Assembly (NCBI GenBank): GCA_018139225.1
Contig: JAGSNX010000003.1
Location: forward strand, 372,001-436,000
DNA from: Microvirga sp. SRT01
GTDB taxonomy: Bacteria > Pseudomonadota > Alphaproteobacteria > Sphingomonadales > Sphingomonadaceae
Length of the DNA: 64,000 nucleotides
Direction: 5' to 3'
In this document: in pieces, positions 1 to 9,115 of the stretch
Position numbering within the stretch: position 1 is the first letter of the stretch
How the letters are laid out: each line of letters opens with the position of its first letter
Made by a program: the position numbers and the translations under genes
The notes under the pieces: model-generated
The model's database searches: none
What the model was told of the DNA's origin: nothing
Seen by the model: only the letters and a program-made list of their open reading frames with translations

Positions 1-55
1 CGTCCGCTTTCGCAAGCAGGGCCGCTTCGGCCGCCGCATGGAACAGGCGCTTTGA
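1..55 (+). CDS. C-terminal end of an upstream gene (partial)
   Basis: An open frame entering from the left edge ends in FGRRMEQAL and stops at TGA 53-55. Its stop overlaps the TTG start of uppP, so the two genes are probably co-transcribed. In related sphingomonads I recall an NDUFA9-like NAD(P)-binding protein in front of uppP, but only 17 residues are visible here and identity cannot be shown. Confidence 0.5.
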   Translation, partial: VRFRKQGRFGRRMEQAL

Positions 56-852
56 GCGACTGGCTGGTCGCGATCATCCTCGGCGTCGTCGAGGGGGTCA
101 CCGAATTCCTGCCCGTGTCGTCGACGGGACACCTCGTGCTGGCGACGGAATTGCTTGGCTTCGACGCGGCGCGCTGGTCCGTGTTCAACATCGCGATCCA
201 GCCGGGAGCGATCCTGGCGATCGTCGTCCTGTACTGGCGGACGTTCCTCGCGGTGTTGCAGGGCCTGTTCCGGCGCGAGCCGAATTCGGTGGCGTTCGTC
301 CGCAACCTGTTGATCGCGTTCCTGCCAGCGGCGGTGCTGGGGTTCGCGTTCAACGACCGGATCGAGGCGCTGCTGGAGAATGCGACGGTCATCGCCTGGG
401 CGCTCATCGTGGGCGGCGTCGCGATCCTGATCGTCGAGCGGCTGGCCAAGACCTACAAGACCGGCGGCATCGCCGGCGTGTCGTGGTTCGATTCGCTCCG
501 CATCGGTCTGGTCCAGTGCATCGCGATGATTCCGGGCGTCAGCCGGTCGGGCGCGACGATCATGGGCGCGATGACGCTGGGGATCGAGCGGCGTACGGCC
601 GCCGAGTTCAGCTTCTTCCTCGCATTGCCGACGCTGACCGGCGCGACCGTGTTGCAGATGGTCAAGCATCGCGACGCGATCACGTCCGGCAGCCTGCAAC
701 TGATCGGCGTCGGCTTCGTCGTGTCGTTCCTCGTGGCGCTCGTGGTTGTGAAGGGATTCATGGCGCTTGTGACGAGACATGGCTTCGCGCCGTTCGCGTG
801 GTATCGCATTGTTGCGGGCGGGGTCGCGCTGATAGCTCTCAACGTCCATTAG
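52..852 (+). CDS. uppP: undecaprenyl-diphosphatase UppP (BacA)
   Basis: This integral membrane enzyme dephosphorylates undecaprenyl diphosphate, recycling the lipid carrier for peptidoglycan and other envelope polymers; extra copies give bacitracin resistance. The 266-residue length is typical. The N-terminal signature EGVTEFLPVSSTGHL (about residues 14-28) and the second conserved motif PGVSRSGATI (about 161-170) are both present, and several hydrophobic segments span the protein. The start is TTG at 52, overlapping the stop of the preceding gene; it gives the normal N-terminus MSDWLVAIILG. No better ATG exists downstream without losing the first membrane segment. Confidence 0.95.
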   Translation: MSDWLVAIILGVVEGVTEFLPVSSTGHLVLATELLGFDAARWSVFNIAIQPGAILAIVVLYWRTFLAVLQGLFRREPNSVAFVRNLLIAFLPAAVLGFAFNDRIEALLENATVIAWALIVGGVAILIVERLAKTYKTGGIAGVSWFDSLRIGLVQCIAMIPGVSRSGATIMGAMTLGIERRTAAEFSFFLALPTLTGATVLQMVKHRDAITSGSLQLIGVGFVVSFLVALVVVKGFMALVTRHGFAPFAWYRIVAGGVALIALNVH

Positions 853-999
853 GGCCGATTATATACCCTTTCCGCCGCTTCCGGCGGAGTGACATCATTA
901 TTAGCCTCTAAGAACTCCATATTAGGTCAGTATAGCTGACTAGTAAGGTTTTCGCCTCTGCGATATGCGCATCCTCGTCATTTTACGAAGGTGCGCCGC
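853..999. promoter_or_regulatory. uppP-gltD intergenic region with two dyads
   Basis: The gap holds a 7-bp hairpin, TCCGCCG (871-877) with CGGCGGA (882-888), just after uppP. It also has a shorter dyad, GTCAG (926-930) with CTGAC (936-940), in the AT-richer stretch before gltD. The first could terminate uppP although no T-run follows. The second sits where a gltD promoter or operator would be expected. Function is inferred only from position. Confidence 0.3.
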
Positions 1000-2442
1000 A
1001 TGGCTCAGGAGCAGATGCTCAAGTTCGTCGATCGCGATCAGGCGTATCCGGATAAGCGGACCGCCGACGAGCGCGCGCAGGACTTTCGGGAGATCGCGAA
1101 CCGCTACGCCGTGCCGACCGCCGAGGATCAGGCCGGTCGCTGCTCGCAATGCGGCGTGCCCTATTGCTCGGTACATTGTCCGCTTCATAACCACATCCCG
1201 GATTGGCTGCGCCTGACCGCCGAGGGGCGGCTGCGCGAAGCGTACGAGCTGTCGAACAGCACCTCGACGATGCCGGAAATCTGCGGCCGCATCTGCCCGC
1301 AGGACCGGCTGTGCGAGGGCAATTGCGTGATCGAGTTCTCCGGCCACGGCGCGGTGACGATCGGCTCGGTCGAAAAGTTCATCACAGACACCGCCTGGGC
1401 GGAGGGCTGGGTGGAGCCGGTGCAGGTCGCGCCCGCCCGCGGCCAGTCGGTCGGCGTGATCGGCGCGGGACCGGCCGGGCTGACGACGGCTGAGCTGCTG
1501 CGTGCCCGCGGCTACGAGGTGCATGTCTATGACCGTCACGACCGTGCCGGTGGCCTGCTGACGTACGGCATCCCGGGCTTCAAGCTGGAAAAGCCGGTCG
1601 TCATGCGCCGCGTCGAGCGACTGGAGCAGGCGGGCATCGTCTTCCATTATGGCTTCGCGGTTGGACAGGACGCGACACTGGACGATCTGCGCCGCCGCCA
1701 TGGTGCGGTGCTGATCGCGACCGGCGTGTACAAGGCGCGGCAGGTCGAGGTGCCCGGCGCGGACACGAACGGCGTGGTCGCTGCGCTTGATTATCTGACC
1801 GCCTCCAACCGCAAGGGCTTCGGCGACGCGGTGCCCGAGTTCGACGGCGGCGCGCTGGATGCCGCTGGTAAGGACGTGGTCGTGATCGGCGGCGGCGACA
1901 CCGCGATGGACTGCGTCCGCACCGCGATCCGTCAGGGCGCGAAATCGGTGAAGTGCCTCTACCGCCGCGACCGCGCCAACATGCCCGGATCGCAGCGTGA
2001 AGTCGCTAACGCGGAAGAGGAAGGCGCGGAGTTCGTCTGGCTCTCCGCCCCGCTCGCGTTCGACGGTGTCGACAGCGTCGGCACCGTCCGCGCCAGCCGC
2101 ATGCGCCTCGGTGCCCCCGATGCCAGCGGCCGCCGCGCGCCGGAGGTCGATCCGGGCGGCGAACTGGCGTTGCAGGCTGACCTCGTCATCAAGGCGCTCG
2201 GCTTCGACGCGGAGGATCTGCCGACCCTGTGGGGGGCGCCCGAACTCGGCGTCAGCCGCTGGGGCACGGTGCTGGCCGACGGCAAGACGCTGATGACCTC
2301 GCTGGAGGGTGTGTTCGCCGCCGGCGACATCGTCCGCGGCGCATCGCTGGTCGTCTGGGCGATCCGTGACGGTCGCGACGTGGCGTCGTCCATGCACAAA
2401 TGGCTGAAGGCAAAGGCGGCGGCGGAGAAGGTCGCGGCATGA
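1000..2442 (+). CDS. gltD: glutamate synthase (NADPH) small subunit GltD
   Basis: GltD takes electrons from NADPH through FAD and iron-sulfur clusters to the large subunit, which makes glutamate from glutamine and 2-oxoglutarate. Two cysteine clusters near the N-terminus (CSQCGVPYC...HC, and CGRICPQDRLCEGNC) are the Fe-S ligands. GAGPAGLTTAELL is the FAD-binding loop, VIGGGDTAMDC the NADPH-binding loop, and GVFAAGD the C-terminal FAD contact. ATG 1000 is chosen over GTG 991 because GAAGG at 987-991 is then correctly spaced. The 3' end overlaps mntA by 4 nt (ATGA). GltB, its partner, lies two genes downstream, so the order is gltD-mntA-hepT-gltB. Confidence 0.95.
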   Translation: MAQEQMLKFVDRDQAYPDKRTADERAQDFREIANRYAVPTAEDQAGRCSQCGVPYCSVHCPLHNHIPDWLRLTAEGRLREAYELSNSTSTMPEICGRICPQDRLCEGNCVIEFSGHGAVTIGSVEKFITDTAWAEGWVEPVQVAPARGQSVGVIGAGPAGLTTAELLRARGYEVHVYDRHDRAGGLLTYGIPGFKLEKPVVMRRVERLEQAGIVFHYGFAVGQDATLDDLRRRHGAVLIATGVYKARQVEVPGADTNGVVAALDYLTASNRKGFGDAVPEFDGGALDAAGKDVVVIGGGDTAMDCVRTAIRQGAKSVKCLYRRDRANMPGSQREVANAEEEGAEFVWLSAPLAFDGVDSVGTVRASRMRLGAPDASGRRAPEVDPGGELALQADLVIKALGFDAEDLPTLWGAPELGVSRWGTVLADGKTLMTSLEGVFAAGDIVRGASLVVWAIRDGRDVASSMHKWLKAKAAAEKVAA

Positions 2443-2732
2443 GGCTCGCGGCCGAACAGGTGAACGCGATCAAGGCGGCGGCCGTCGCGGCGTTCGGCAA
2501 TGACGTCGTCGTGCGCCTGTTCGGTAGCCGGGTGGACGACACACGTTTAGGCGGTGATATCGACCTCCATATCGAGGCAGCGCCTGAAACCGCCGATGTT
2601 GATCATGAAATCGAGTTTCGCGCCGCCGTCTGGAAGGCGCTGGACGAGGAGCAGATCGATGTCGTCGTTGCGGCGCGGGGTCAGCAACGATGGATTGATC
2701 GGGCTGCCGTCCGTGAAGGCGTCATTTTGTGA
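2439..2732 (+). CDS. mntA: MntA-like nucleotidyltransferase antitoxin
   Basis: This 97-residue protein is a minimal DNA polymerase beta-type nucleotidyltransferase. GS at residues 29-30 is followed after nine residues by the metal-binding pair D40-x-D42, and a third acidic residue is D74 in IDVVV. In characterised MntA/HepT (type VII) systems the MNT protein adds AMP units to a tyrosine of its HEPN partner and so neutralises it. The next gene is a HEPN protein with the matching motif, which supports this role. ATG 2439 overlaps the gltD stop by 4 nt; an earlier in-frame ATG at 2400 lies inside gltD and would add a low-complexity stretch. Its place inside the gltDB operon is unusual. Confidence 0.85.
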   Translation: MRLAAEQVNAIKAAAVAAFGNDVVVRLFGSRVDDTRLGGDIDLHIEAAPETADVDHEIEFRAAVWKALDEEQIDVVVAARGQQRWIDRAAVREGVIL

Positions 2733-3208
2733 ACCTTCAGGAGGTTCGCGAAGCAACCGCCGAAGCTGCCCGCGCGGCTGAGGAGTTAGCCGCGCATCTG
2801 GAGCGCTTGTCTGGCAGGATGTCGGTCCTGCTCCCGGTCGATCCTGCTGACCTGTCGCGTTGGTCAGACGATCCGTGGAAGCGTTTGCACGCCTTGCTGC
2901 GAATGTTCGAACAGCTGTACGACCTTACCAGTCGCAAGCTGTTTCGGGGATTTCTGTTCCTGTCCGGCGAGACGATTGCCGGATTGTCCGCGCAGAACCA
3001 GTTCCGCCGCATGGAGGCGCTCGGCGCAATCGGCAGTGCGGATCGCTGGATCGAGATTGGCGCGACCCGCAACATGCTCGTTCATGATTACCCTACGGAC
3101 GGTCCTGCCCGTGCGCAGCGGGCTAACCGGGCTTGGCGCGATCTTCCCGACCTGATCGCAGCGACCCAACGGACCATCACCGTGCTTCGCTCGGAGACCC
3201 TGATATGA
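2729..3208 (+). CDS. hepT: HepT-like HEPN ribonuclease toxin
   Basis: This 159-residue, mostly helical protein carries R114-N-M-L-V-H119-D-Y121, the RX4HXY signature of HEPN RNases. In HepT the Arg and His cleave RNA, and the Tyr is the residue that MntA AMPylates. The N-terminal 30 residues are alanine- and glutamate-rich and probably coiled. It starts at GTG 2729, overlapping mntA by 4 nt, and its TGA overlaps the gltB ATG by 4 nt. Expression is therefore translationally tied to glutamate synthase on both sides. It is longer than some HepT proteins, so exact subfamily is unsure, but the motif and the adjacent MNT partner make the assignment strong. Confidence 0.82.
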   Translation: MNLQEVREATAEAARAAEELAAHLERLSGRMSVLLPVDPADLSRWSDDPWKRLHALLRMFEQLYDLTSRKLFRGFLFLSGETIAGLSAQNQFRRMEALGAIGSADRWIEIGATRNMLVHDYPTDGPARAQRANRAWRDLPDLIAATQRTITVLRSETLI

Positions 3209-6200
3209 CGACCCACCAGCACGCCTATCTCGCCGAACACGGCATGTACCGCCCCGAATTCGAGGGCGATGCCTGTGGCGTTGGCCTCGTCGCCGCCACC
3301 GACGGACAGCCGTCGCGGCGCGTGGTGCAGTCGGCGATCGATGCGCTGAAGGCAGTCTGGCACCGCGGTGCGGTCGATGCGGACGGCAAGACCGGCGACG
3401 GCGCGGGCATCCATCTCGACCTGCCGCATCGCTTCTTCGACGACTGCATCGCGGCGTCGGGGCACAAGGTGATGCCGAACCGGCTCGCGGTCGGCATGGT
3501 CTTCCTCCCGCGCACCGATCTGGGCGCGCAGGAGACGTGCAGGACGATCGTCGAAAGCGCGATCATCGAGGCGGGCTACACCATCTATGGCTGGCGTCAG
3601 GTGCCCGTCGACGTGTCCGTCATCGGCATGAAGGCGCAGGCGACCCGGCCGGAGATCGAGCAGATCATGATCGCCGGGCCGCTGCCCGGCGACATGGACG
3701 AGGCGGAGTTCGAGAAGAACCTGTATCTGGTCCGCCGCCGCATCGAAAAGCGTGTGATCGCGGCGCAGATCCAGGGCTTCTACATCTGTTCGCTGTCGGC
3801 GCGCTCGATCGTCTACAAGGGGCTGTTTCTGGCGGAGAGCCTGTCGGTCTTCTACCCCGACCTGACCGATCGACGCTTCGAGAGCCGCGTCGCGATCTTC
3901 CACCAGCGCTATTCGACCAACACCTTCCCGCAATGGTGGCTGGCACAGCCGTTCCGCTGTCTCGCCCACAACGGTGAGGTCAACACGATCCGCGGCAACA
4001 AGAACTGGATGCTCAGCCACGAGATCCGGATGGCCTCGATCGCGTTCGGCGACAATTCGGAGGACATCAAGCCGGTCATCCCCGCCGGCGCGTCCGATAC
4101 CGCCGCGCTGGACGCCGTGTTCGAGGCGATCTGCCGCTCCGGCCGCGACGCGCCGACCGCCAAGCTGATGCTGGTGCCCGAGGCGCTGGACGAGCGTGGC
4201 GATACACCGGACAGCCACGCGGCGATGTACCGCTATCTCGCCTCGGTGATGGAGCCGTGGGACGGTCCCGCCGCGCTGGCGATGACCGACGGCCGCTGGG
4301 CGGTCGCGGGCATGGACCGCAACGCGTTGCGCCCCTTGCGTTATACCCGCACCTCGGACGGCCTGCTGATCGTTGGATCGGAGAGCGGCATGGTCGTCGT
4401 CCCCGAATCGACGATCATCGCCAAGGGCCGGCTCGGGCCGGGGCAGATGATCGCCGTCGATCTTCAGGAAGGGATCGTGCTCGAGGACCGCGCGGTCAAG
4501 GACCGGATCGCGGGCGAGCAGGACTATGCCGCGATGACGGGCGAGTTCCTGACGCTGAACGATCTTCCCCCCGCGCCCGGCGACCCCGTCGTCCGCTATC
4601 CGCGCGCCGAGCTGACCCGCCGTCAGGTCGCGGCCGGCCAGACGCTGGAGGATATGGAACTGATCCTGTCGCCGATGGTGGAGGGCGGCAAGGAAGCGAT
4701 CGGGTCGATGGGCGATGATACGCCGCTCGCCGTCATCAGCGACAAGCCACGCCTCATCAGCCAGTTCTTCCGCCAGAACTTTTCGCAGGTGACCAACCCG
4801 CCGATCGACAGTCTGCGCGAACGTCACGTGATGTCGCTCAAGACGCGGTTCGGCAATCTCGCGAACATCCTCGACGTACGCGATCAGCGCGAACACGTGC
4901 TGGTGCTCGACTCTCCGGTGCTGACCGGCGCGATGTGGGAGCGGCTGAAGACGCATTTCGGTCGCTCCGTGGCGGAGATCGACTGCACGTTCGAGGCGGA
5001 CGGCGGCCCGGAGCGGCTGCGCGCCGCAATCCAGCGCATCCGCAATCAGGCCGAACAGGCGGTGCGGGAGGGCAAGAGCGAACTGTTCCTGACCGACGAG
5101 AACGTGTCGGAGGACCGCGTTGCCATCGCCGGGGTGCTCGCCGCCGCTGCCGTCCACACGCATCTCGTCCGTCGTGGCCTGCGCAGCTACGCGTCGATCA
5201 ACGTCCGTACCGCCGAATGCCTCGACACGCATTATTACGCGGTGTTGATCGGCGTCGGCGCGACGACGGTGAACGCCTATCTGGCGGAGGCATCGATCGC
5301 CGATCGCCATGCGCGGGGCCTGTTCGGCGACCTGTCGATCGAGCACTGCCTCGACCGGCATCGTGTCGCCGTCGAGGAGGGTTTGCTCAAGATCATCTCC
5401 AAGATGGGCATCGCCGTCATCTCGTCCTATCGCGGCGGCTATAATTTCGAGGCGGTCGGGCTCAGCCGCGCGCTGGTCAACGACCTGTTTCCGGGCATGC
5501 CCGCGAAGATCTCGGGGGAGGGCTATGCCTCGCTTCACCTCAACGCCAAGCTGCGCCACGACACCGCATTCGATGATGATATCGTCACGCTGCCGATCGG
5601 CGGCTTCTATCGCCAGCGCGCGGATGGAGAAACGCACGCCTATTCCGCGCAGCTGATGCACCTGCTCCAGACCGCGGTCGCGACCGACAGCTATTCCAGC
5701 TACCTGCAATTCTCGCGCGGTGTCGCCGATCTGCCGCCGGTGTATCTGCGCGACCTGTTGCAGTTCAATTTTCCGTCGGAAGGCGTGCCGATCGACCAGG
5801 TCGAGGCGATCACCGAGATCCGCAAGCGGTTCGTGACGCCGGGCATGTCGCTCGGCGCGCTGTCGCCGGAGGCGCATGAGACGCTGGCGATCGCGATGAA
5901 CCGCATCGGCGCGAAGGCGGTGTCGGGCGAAGGCGGCGAGGATGTCGTCCGCTTCAAGCCCTATGCGAACGGCGACAACGCCAATTCGGGCGTGAAGCAG
6001 ATCGCCAGCGGCCGATTCGGCGTCACCGCCGAATATCTCGGCGCGTGCGAGGAGATCGAGATCAAGGTCGCGCAGGGCGCCAAGCCCGGCGAGGGCGGCC
6101 AGCTGCCCGGCTTCAAGGTAACCGAGTTCATCGCGAAGTTGCGCCACGCGACTCCGGGCGTGACGCTCATCAGCCCACCGCCGCACCACGACATCTATTC

Positions 6201-7719
6201 GATCGAGGATCTCGCGCAGCTCATCTACGACTGCAAGCAGATCAACCCGCGCGCCCGCGTCTGCGTGAAGCTGGTGTCGTCGGCGGGCATCGGCACAGTC
6301 GCGGCGGGCGTCGCCAAGGCTCACGCGGACGTCATCCTCGTCTCCGGCCATGTCGGCGGCACGGGTGCATCGCCGCAGACGAGCATCAAATACGCCGGCA
6401 CGCCGTGGGAAATGGGCCTGTCGGAGGTCAACCAGACGCTGACGCTCAACGGCCTGCGCGGTCGCATCCGCCTGCGCGCGGACGGCGGGCTGAAGACGGG
6501 GCGCGACATCGTCATTGCCGCGATCCTCGGGGCGGAGGAGTTCGGTATCGGCACCCTGTCGCTCGTTGCCATGGGCTGCATCATGGTGCGGCAGTGTCAT
6601 TCGAACACCTGCCCGGTCGGCGTCTGCGTGCAGGACGAGCGCCTGCGCGCCAAGTTCACCGGCACGCCGGAAAAGGTCATCAACCTGATGACCTTCATCG
6701 CCGAGGAGGTTCGCGACATCCTCGCCCGGCTCGGCGTCACCTCACTGGACGAGGTAATCGGCCGCACTGAGTTCCTCCGTCAGGTCAGCCGCGGCGCCGA
6801 ACATCTTGACGATCTCGACCTCAACCCGATCCTCGCCAAGGTCGATGCGACCGATGCAGAGCGCCGCTTCTCGCTCTCGACGTTCCGGAACGCAGTGCCC
6901 GACAGCCTCGATGCGCAGATCATCAAGGACGCGGCGGCGGTGTTTTCTCGTGGCGAGAAGATGCAGCTGACCTATTCGGTGCGTAACACGCACCGTGCGG
7001 TCGGCACGCGGCTGTCGAGCGAGATCACGCGCACCTTCGGCATGTCGAAACTGGCGGACGGGCACGTCACCATCCGCCTGCGCGGATCGGCGGGTCAGTC
7101 GCTCGGCGCTTTCCTGTGCAAGGGCATCACGCTGGAGGTGTTCGGCGACGCCAACGATTATGTCGGCAAGGGCCTGTCGGGCGGCATCATCGTCGTGCGA
7201 CCGGCGGTATCCTCACCGCTCGCCAGCCAGGACAATACGATCATCGGCAACACCGTGTTGTACGGCGCGACCAGCGGCCGGCTGTTCGCGGCGGGGCAGG
7301 CGGGCGAGCGCTTCGCCGTGCGCAACTCCGGCGCACAGGTCGTGGTCGAGGGCTGCGGTGCGAACGGCTGCGAATATATGACCGGCGGCATCGCCGTCGT
7401 GCTGGGCGCGGTCGGGGCGAACTTCGGCGCCGGCATGACCGGCGGCATGGCCTTCGTCTACGATCCCGACGCGAAGTTCGACCGCCGGGCGAACGGCGAG
7501 AGCATCGTCTGGCGCCGGCTTTCGTCGGCCCATTGGGAGGGTGTCCTGCGCGACCTGATCGCCGCGCACGTCGCCGCGACCGACAGCCGCTGGTCGAAGG
7601 GCCTGCTGGAGGATTGGGATCGGGTCGCTGGCGATTTCTGGCAGGTCGTGCCCAAGGAGATGCTCACCCGCCTGTCGCATCCGCTCGACGACACGCCGGA
7701 AGCCGTCGCGGCGGAGTAG
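3205..7719 (+). CDS. gltB: glutamate synthase (NADPH) large subunit GltB
   Basis: GltB (1504 residues) hydrolyses glutamine in its N-terminal amidotransferase domain and channels ammonia to the FMN site, where 2-oxoglutarate is aminated. Cys24 in DACGVGL becomes the N-terminal nucleophile after removal of a 23-residue propeptide. The FMN-binding synthase domain (about 800-1200) contains the 3Fe-4S cysteines in QCHSNTCPVGVC. The C-terminal domain has the glycine-rich structural repeats, for example GKGLSGGIIVVRP. ATG 3205 (MTTHQHAYL) is preferred to an in-frame ATG at 3133 inside hepT. The stop at 7719 directly abuts the stop of convergent vapC. Confidence 0.97.
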   Translation: MTTHQHAYLAEHGMYRPEFEGDACGVGLVAATDGQPSRRVVQSAIDALKAVWHRGAVDADGKTGDGAGIHLDLPHRFFDDCIAASGHKVMPNRLAVGMVFLPRTDLGAQETCRTIVESAIIEAGYTIYGWRQVPVDVSVIGMKAQATRPEIEQIMIAGPLPGDMDEAEFEKNLYLVRRRIEKRVIAAQIQGFYICSLSARSIVYKGLFLAESLSVFYPDLTDRRFESRVAIFHQRYSTNTFPQWWLAQPFRCLAHNGEVNTIRGNKNWMLSHEIRMASIAFGDNSEDIKPVIPAGASDTAALDAVFEAICRSGRDAPTAKLMLVPEALDERGDTPDSHAAMYRYLASVMEPWDGPAALAMTDGRWAVAGMDRNALRPLRYTRTSDGLLIVGSESGMVVVPESTIIAKGRLGPGQMIAVDLQEGIVLEDRAVKDRIAGEQDYAAMTGEFLTLNDLPPAPGDPVVRYPRAELTRRQVAAGQTLEDMELILSPMVEGGKEAIGSMGDDTPLAVISDKPRLISQFFRQNFSQVTNPPIDSLRERHVMSLKTRFGNLANILDVRDQREHVLVLDSPVLTGAMWERLKTHFGRSVAEIDCTFEADGGPERLRAAIQRIRNQAEQAVREGKSELFLTDENVSEDRVAIAGVLAAAAVHTHLVRRGLRSYASINVRTAECLDTHYYAVLIGVGATTVNAYLAEASIADRHARGLFGDLSIEHCLDRHRVAVEEGLLKIISKMGIAVISSYRGGYNFEAVGLSRALVNDLFPGMPAKISGEGYASLHLNAKLRHDTAFDDDIVTLPIGGFYRQRADGETHAYSAQLMHLLQTAVATDSYSSYLQFSRGVADLPPVYLRDLLQFNFPSEGVPIDQVEAITEIRKRFVTPGMSLGALSPEAHETLAIAMNRIGAKAVSGEGGEDVVRFKPYANGDNANSGVKQIASGRFGVTAEYLGACEEIEIKVAQGAKPGEGGQLPGFKVTEFIAKLRHATPGVTLISPPPHHDIYSIEDLAQLIYDCKQINPRARVCVKLVSSAGIGTVAAGVAKAHADVILVSGHVGGTGASPQTSIKYAGTPWEMGLSEVNQTLTLNGLRGRIRLRADGGLKTGRDIVIAAILGAEEFGIGTLSLVAMGCIMVRQCHSNTCPVGVCVQDERLRAKFTGTPEKVINLMTFIAEEVRDILARLGVTSLDEVIGRTEFLRQVSRGAEHLDDLDLNPILAKVDATDAERRFSLSTFRNAVPDSLDAQIIKDAAAVFSRGEKMQLTYSVRNTHRAVGTRLSSEITRTFGMSKLADGHVTIRLRGSAGQSLGAFLCKGITLEVFGDANDYVGKGLSGGIIVVRPAVSSPLASQDNTIIGNTVLYGATSGRLFAAGQAGERFAVRNSGAQVVVEGCGANGCEYMTGGIAVVLGAVGANFGAGMTGGMAFVYDPDAKFDRRANGESIVWRRLSSAHWEGVLRDLIAAHVAATDSRWSKGLLEDWDRVAGDFWQVVPKEMLTRLSHPLDDTPEAVAAE

Positions 7720-8109
7720 TTACGCCGCGGCCACGATGTCGGTCCGCGCGAAGTCGTCGCCCTTGTAGAGCAAGGGACACCGGGCGACTTCCGCGACCGC
7801 ATAGGCCATGCAGTCGCCGTAATTCAGCCGCGCGGGGTGACGCCCCTTGCCGAAACGGTCGAACGCGTGGGTCGCGGCGGTGAGGTGGTCGGTGGTGAAG
7901 GGGATCACCTGCCAACCGTCGGCCAGCATAGCCATCGCCTTTTCGGCGGTGGTCGGACCGAAACGGCCGGCGAGCACCATTCTTGCTTCCAGCAAGGTTG
8001 GAATACCGATGATGATGGAAGATTCGGTCGAAAGGACGTGGTCGAAACGCTCTGCTTCAGGCTCGGCTAGCGCGATCGCGATGATGGCCGAGGTGTCGAC
8101 GGCGATCAC
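7720..8109 (-). CDS. vapC: VapC-family PIN-domain toxin
   Basis: A 129-residue PIN-domain ribonuclease, the toxin of a type II toxin-antitoxin pair. The acidic metal-binding set is visible: D5 in AVDTSAI, E41 in LLEARM, D99 in NYGDCMAY and D118/D119 in YKGDDFA. The layout RLNYGDCMAYAVA followed by LLYKGDDF is characteristic of the VapC group in proteobacteria. Its start overlaps the antitoxin gene by 4 nt. The pair is convergent to gltB with no base between the two stop codons. Confidence 0.9.
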   Translation of the reverse strand: MIAVDTSAIIAIALAEPEAERFDHVLSTESSIIIGIPTLLEARMVLAGRFGPTTAEKAMAMLADGWQVIPFTTDHLTAATHAFDRFGKGRHPARLNYGDCMAYAVAEVARCPLLYKGDDFARTDIVAAA

Positions 8110-8360
8110 GCCGGTAGGCCATTCTCGTCATAACCGATGATCTCGTCCGCGCTGCGGGGGTCGAGGACGGGCGCATCCCGCAACATCGCCTGCACGACGC
8201 GGGCACGTTCGGTGAACGGCAGCGATGCCAGCGCCACCCCCTCCCGCGCCAGTTCGTTGCGGACGGCGACGCCCACGGCATCGGCCTCGCTGATACCCCG
8301 GTGCGCGGCGAGCAGGCGGATCATACGCTCGTGCTCGTCATGTTCGATGATGATGCCCAT
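8106..8360 (-). CDS. vapB: VapB-family antitoxin (PSK-type)
   Basis: An 84-residue protein placed immediately upstream of vapC with a 4-nt overlap. It resembles the Rv0623-type transcription factor antitoxins: a short N-terminal strand and helices (residues about 1-40) that would bind DNA, and a C-terminal tail, DEIIGYDENGLPA, of the type that inserts into the toxin active site. Such antitoxins autorepress their operon through the N-terminal domain. Confidence 0.85.
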   Translation of the reverse strand: MGIIIEHDEHERMIRLLAAHRGISEADAVGVAVRNELAREGVALASLPFTERARVVQAMLRDAPVLDPRSADEIIGYDENGLPA

Positions 8361-8443
8361 GCCGTCCGCCTTCCGCGCTGTTCGTCGATTCTACGCGCCT
8401 TCAGCCGGTGGAACAATGCCGACCGGGGGCGTAGAGGGGCGGC

Positions 8444-9115
8444 ATGTGGCAACTCTATCAATTTCCCCTCTGTCCCTTTTCGCGCAAAATCCGGCTTCAG
8501 CTGGGGGAAAAGGGCGTCGGGTACGAACTCGTCCGCGAATCACCGTGGGAGCGGCGGGACGAGTTCCTCGACATGAACCCGACCGGGCAGACGCCGGTGA
8601 TGGTCGATGCGCAACGCGGGATCGTGCTGATGGACTCGATGGCCATCGCCGAATATTTCGAGGAGACGGTGGACAAGTCCGCGACGATCAACGGCACCGC
8701 GACCAACCGCGCGGAAATCCGCCGGCTGGTGACGTGGTTCGACACGCATTTCTACCGCGACGTGACCGAGCGGCTGCTGCACGAACGCATGGTCAAGCGC
8801 ATCGCGCAGCGGACCGCACCCGACGCCAAGGGCCTGCGCGAGGCGATGAAGGCGGCGGTCGGCCATCTCGATTATACCGACTACCTGCTCGACCACCGGC
8901 AATGGCTGGGCGGCGCGACGATGAGCCTCGCCGATCTCGCGGCGGCGGCGCAGATCTCGATCGCCGACTATCTGGGCGGGATCGACTGGAAGGGGCATGA
9001 GCAGACCGCGCGTTGGTATCGCGGGTTGAAGAGCCGGCCCAGCTTCCGTCCCTTGCTGGCCGAACGCATGGAGATGGTCGCGCCGCCGCCGCATTACGAC
9101 AATCTGGATTTCTGA
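8444..9115 (+). CDS. fzlA: FzlA-like glutathione S-transferase homologue
   Basis: This 223-residue protein has the GST fold: a thioredoxin-like N-terminal domain starting [17 protein letters not shown], with the usual NPTGQTPVM cis-proline loop and an [12 protein letters not shown] helix, then an all-helical C-terminal domain. The C-terminus [14 protein letters not shown]...HYDNLDF matches the conserved tail of FzlA, a GST relative that binds FtsZ filaments and is needed for constriction in Caulobacter. This assignment rests on recalled family features; a generic GST is the alternative. A tRNA-binding protein gene follows with a 1-nt overlap. Confidence 0.72.
   Translation: MWQLYQFPLCPFSRKIRLQLGEKGVGYELVRESPWERRDEFLDMNPTGQTPVMVDAQRGIVLMDSMAIAEYFEETVDKSATINGTATNRAEIRRLVTWFDTHFYRDVTERLLHERMVKRIAQRTAPDAKGLREAMKAAVGHLDYTDYLLDHRQWLGGATMSLADLAAAAQISIADYLGGIDWKGHEQTARWYRGLKSRPSFRPLLAERMEMVAPPPHYDNLDF

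Noticed and set aside
940..2397. Long minus-strand open frame opposite gltD
   Set aside because: Shadow of gltD; no start signal and arginine/alanine-rich low-complexity protein.
3088..6600. Very long open frame on the minus strand (over 1100 codons)
   Set aside because: It is antisense to gltB, whose motifs are beyond doubt; the arginine-rich composition is typical of a GC-rich shadow frame.
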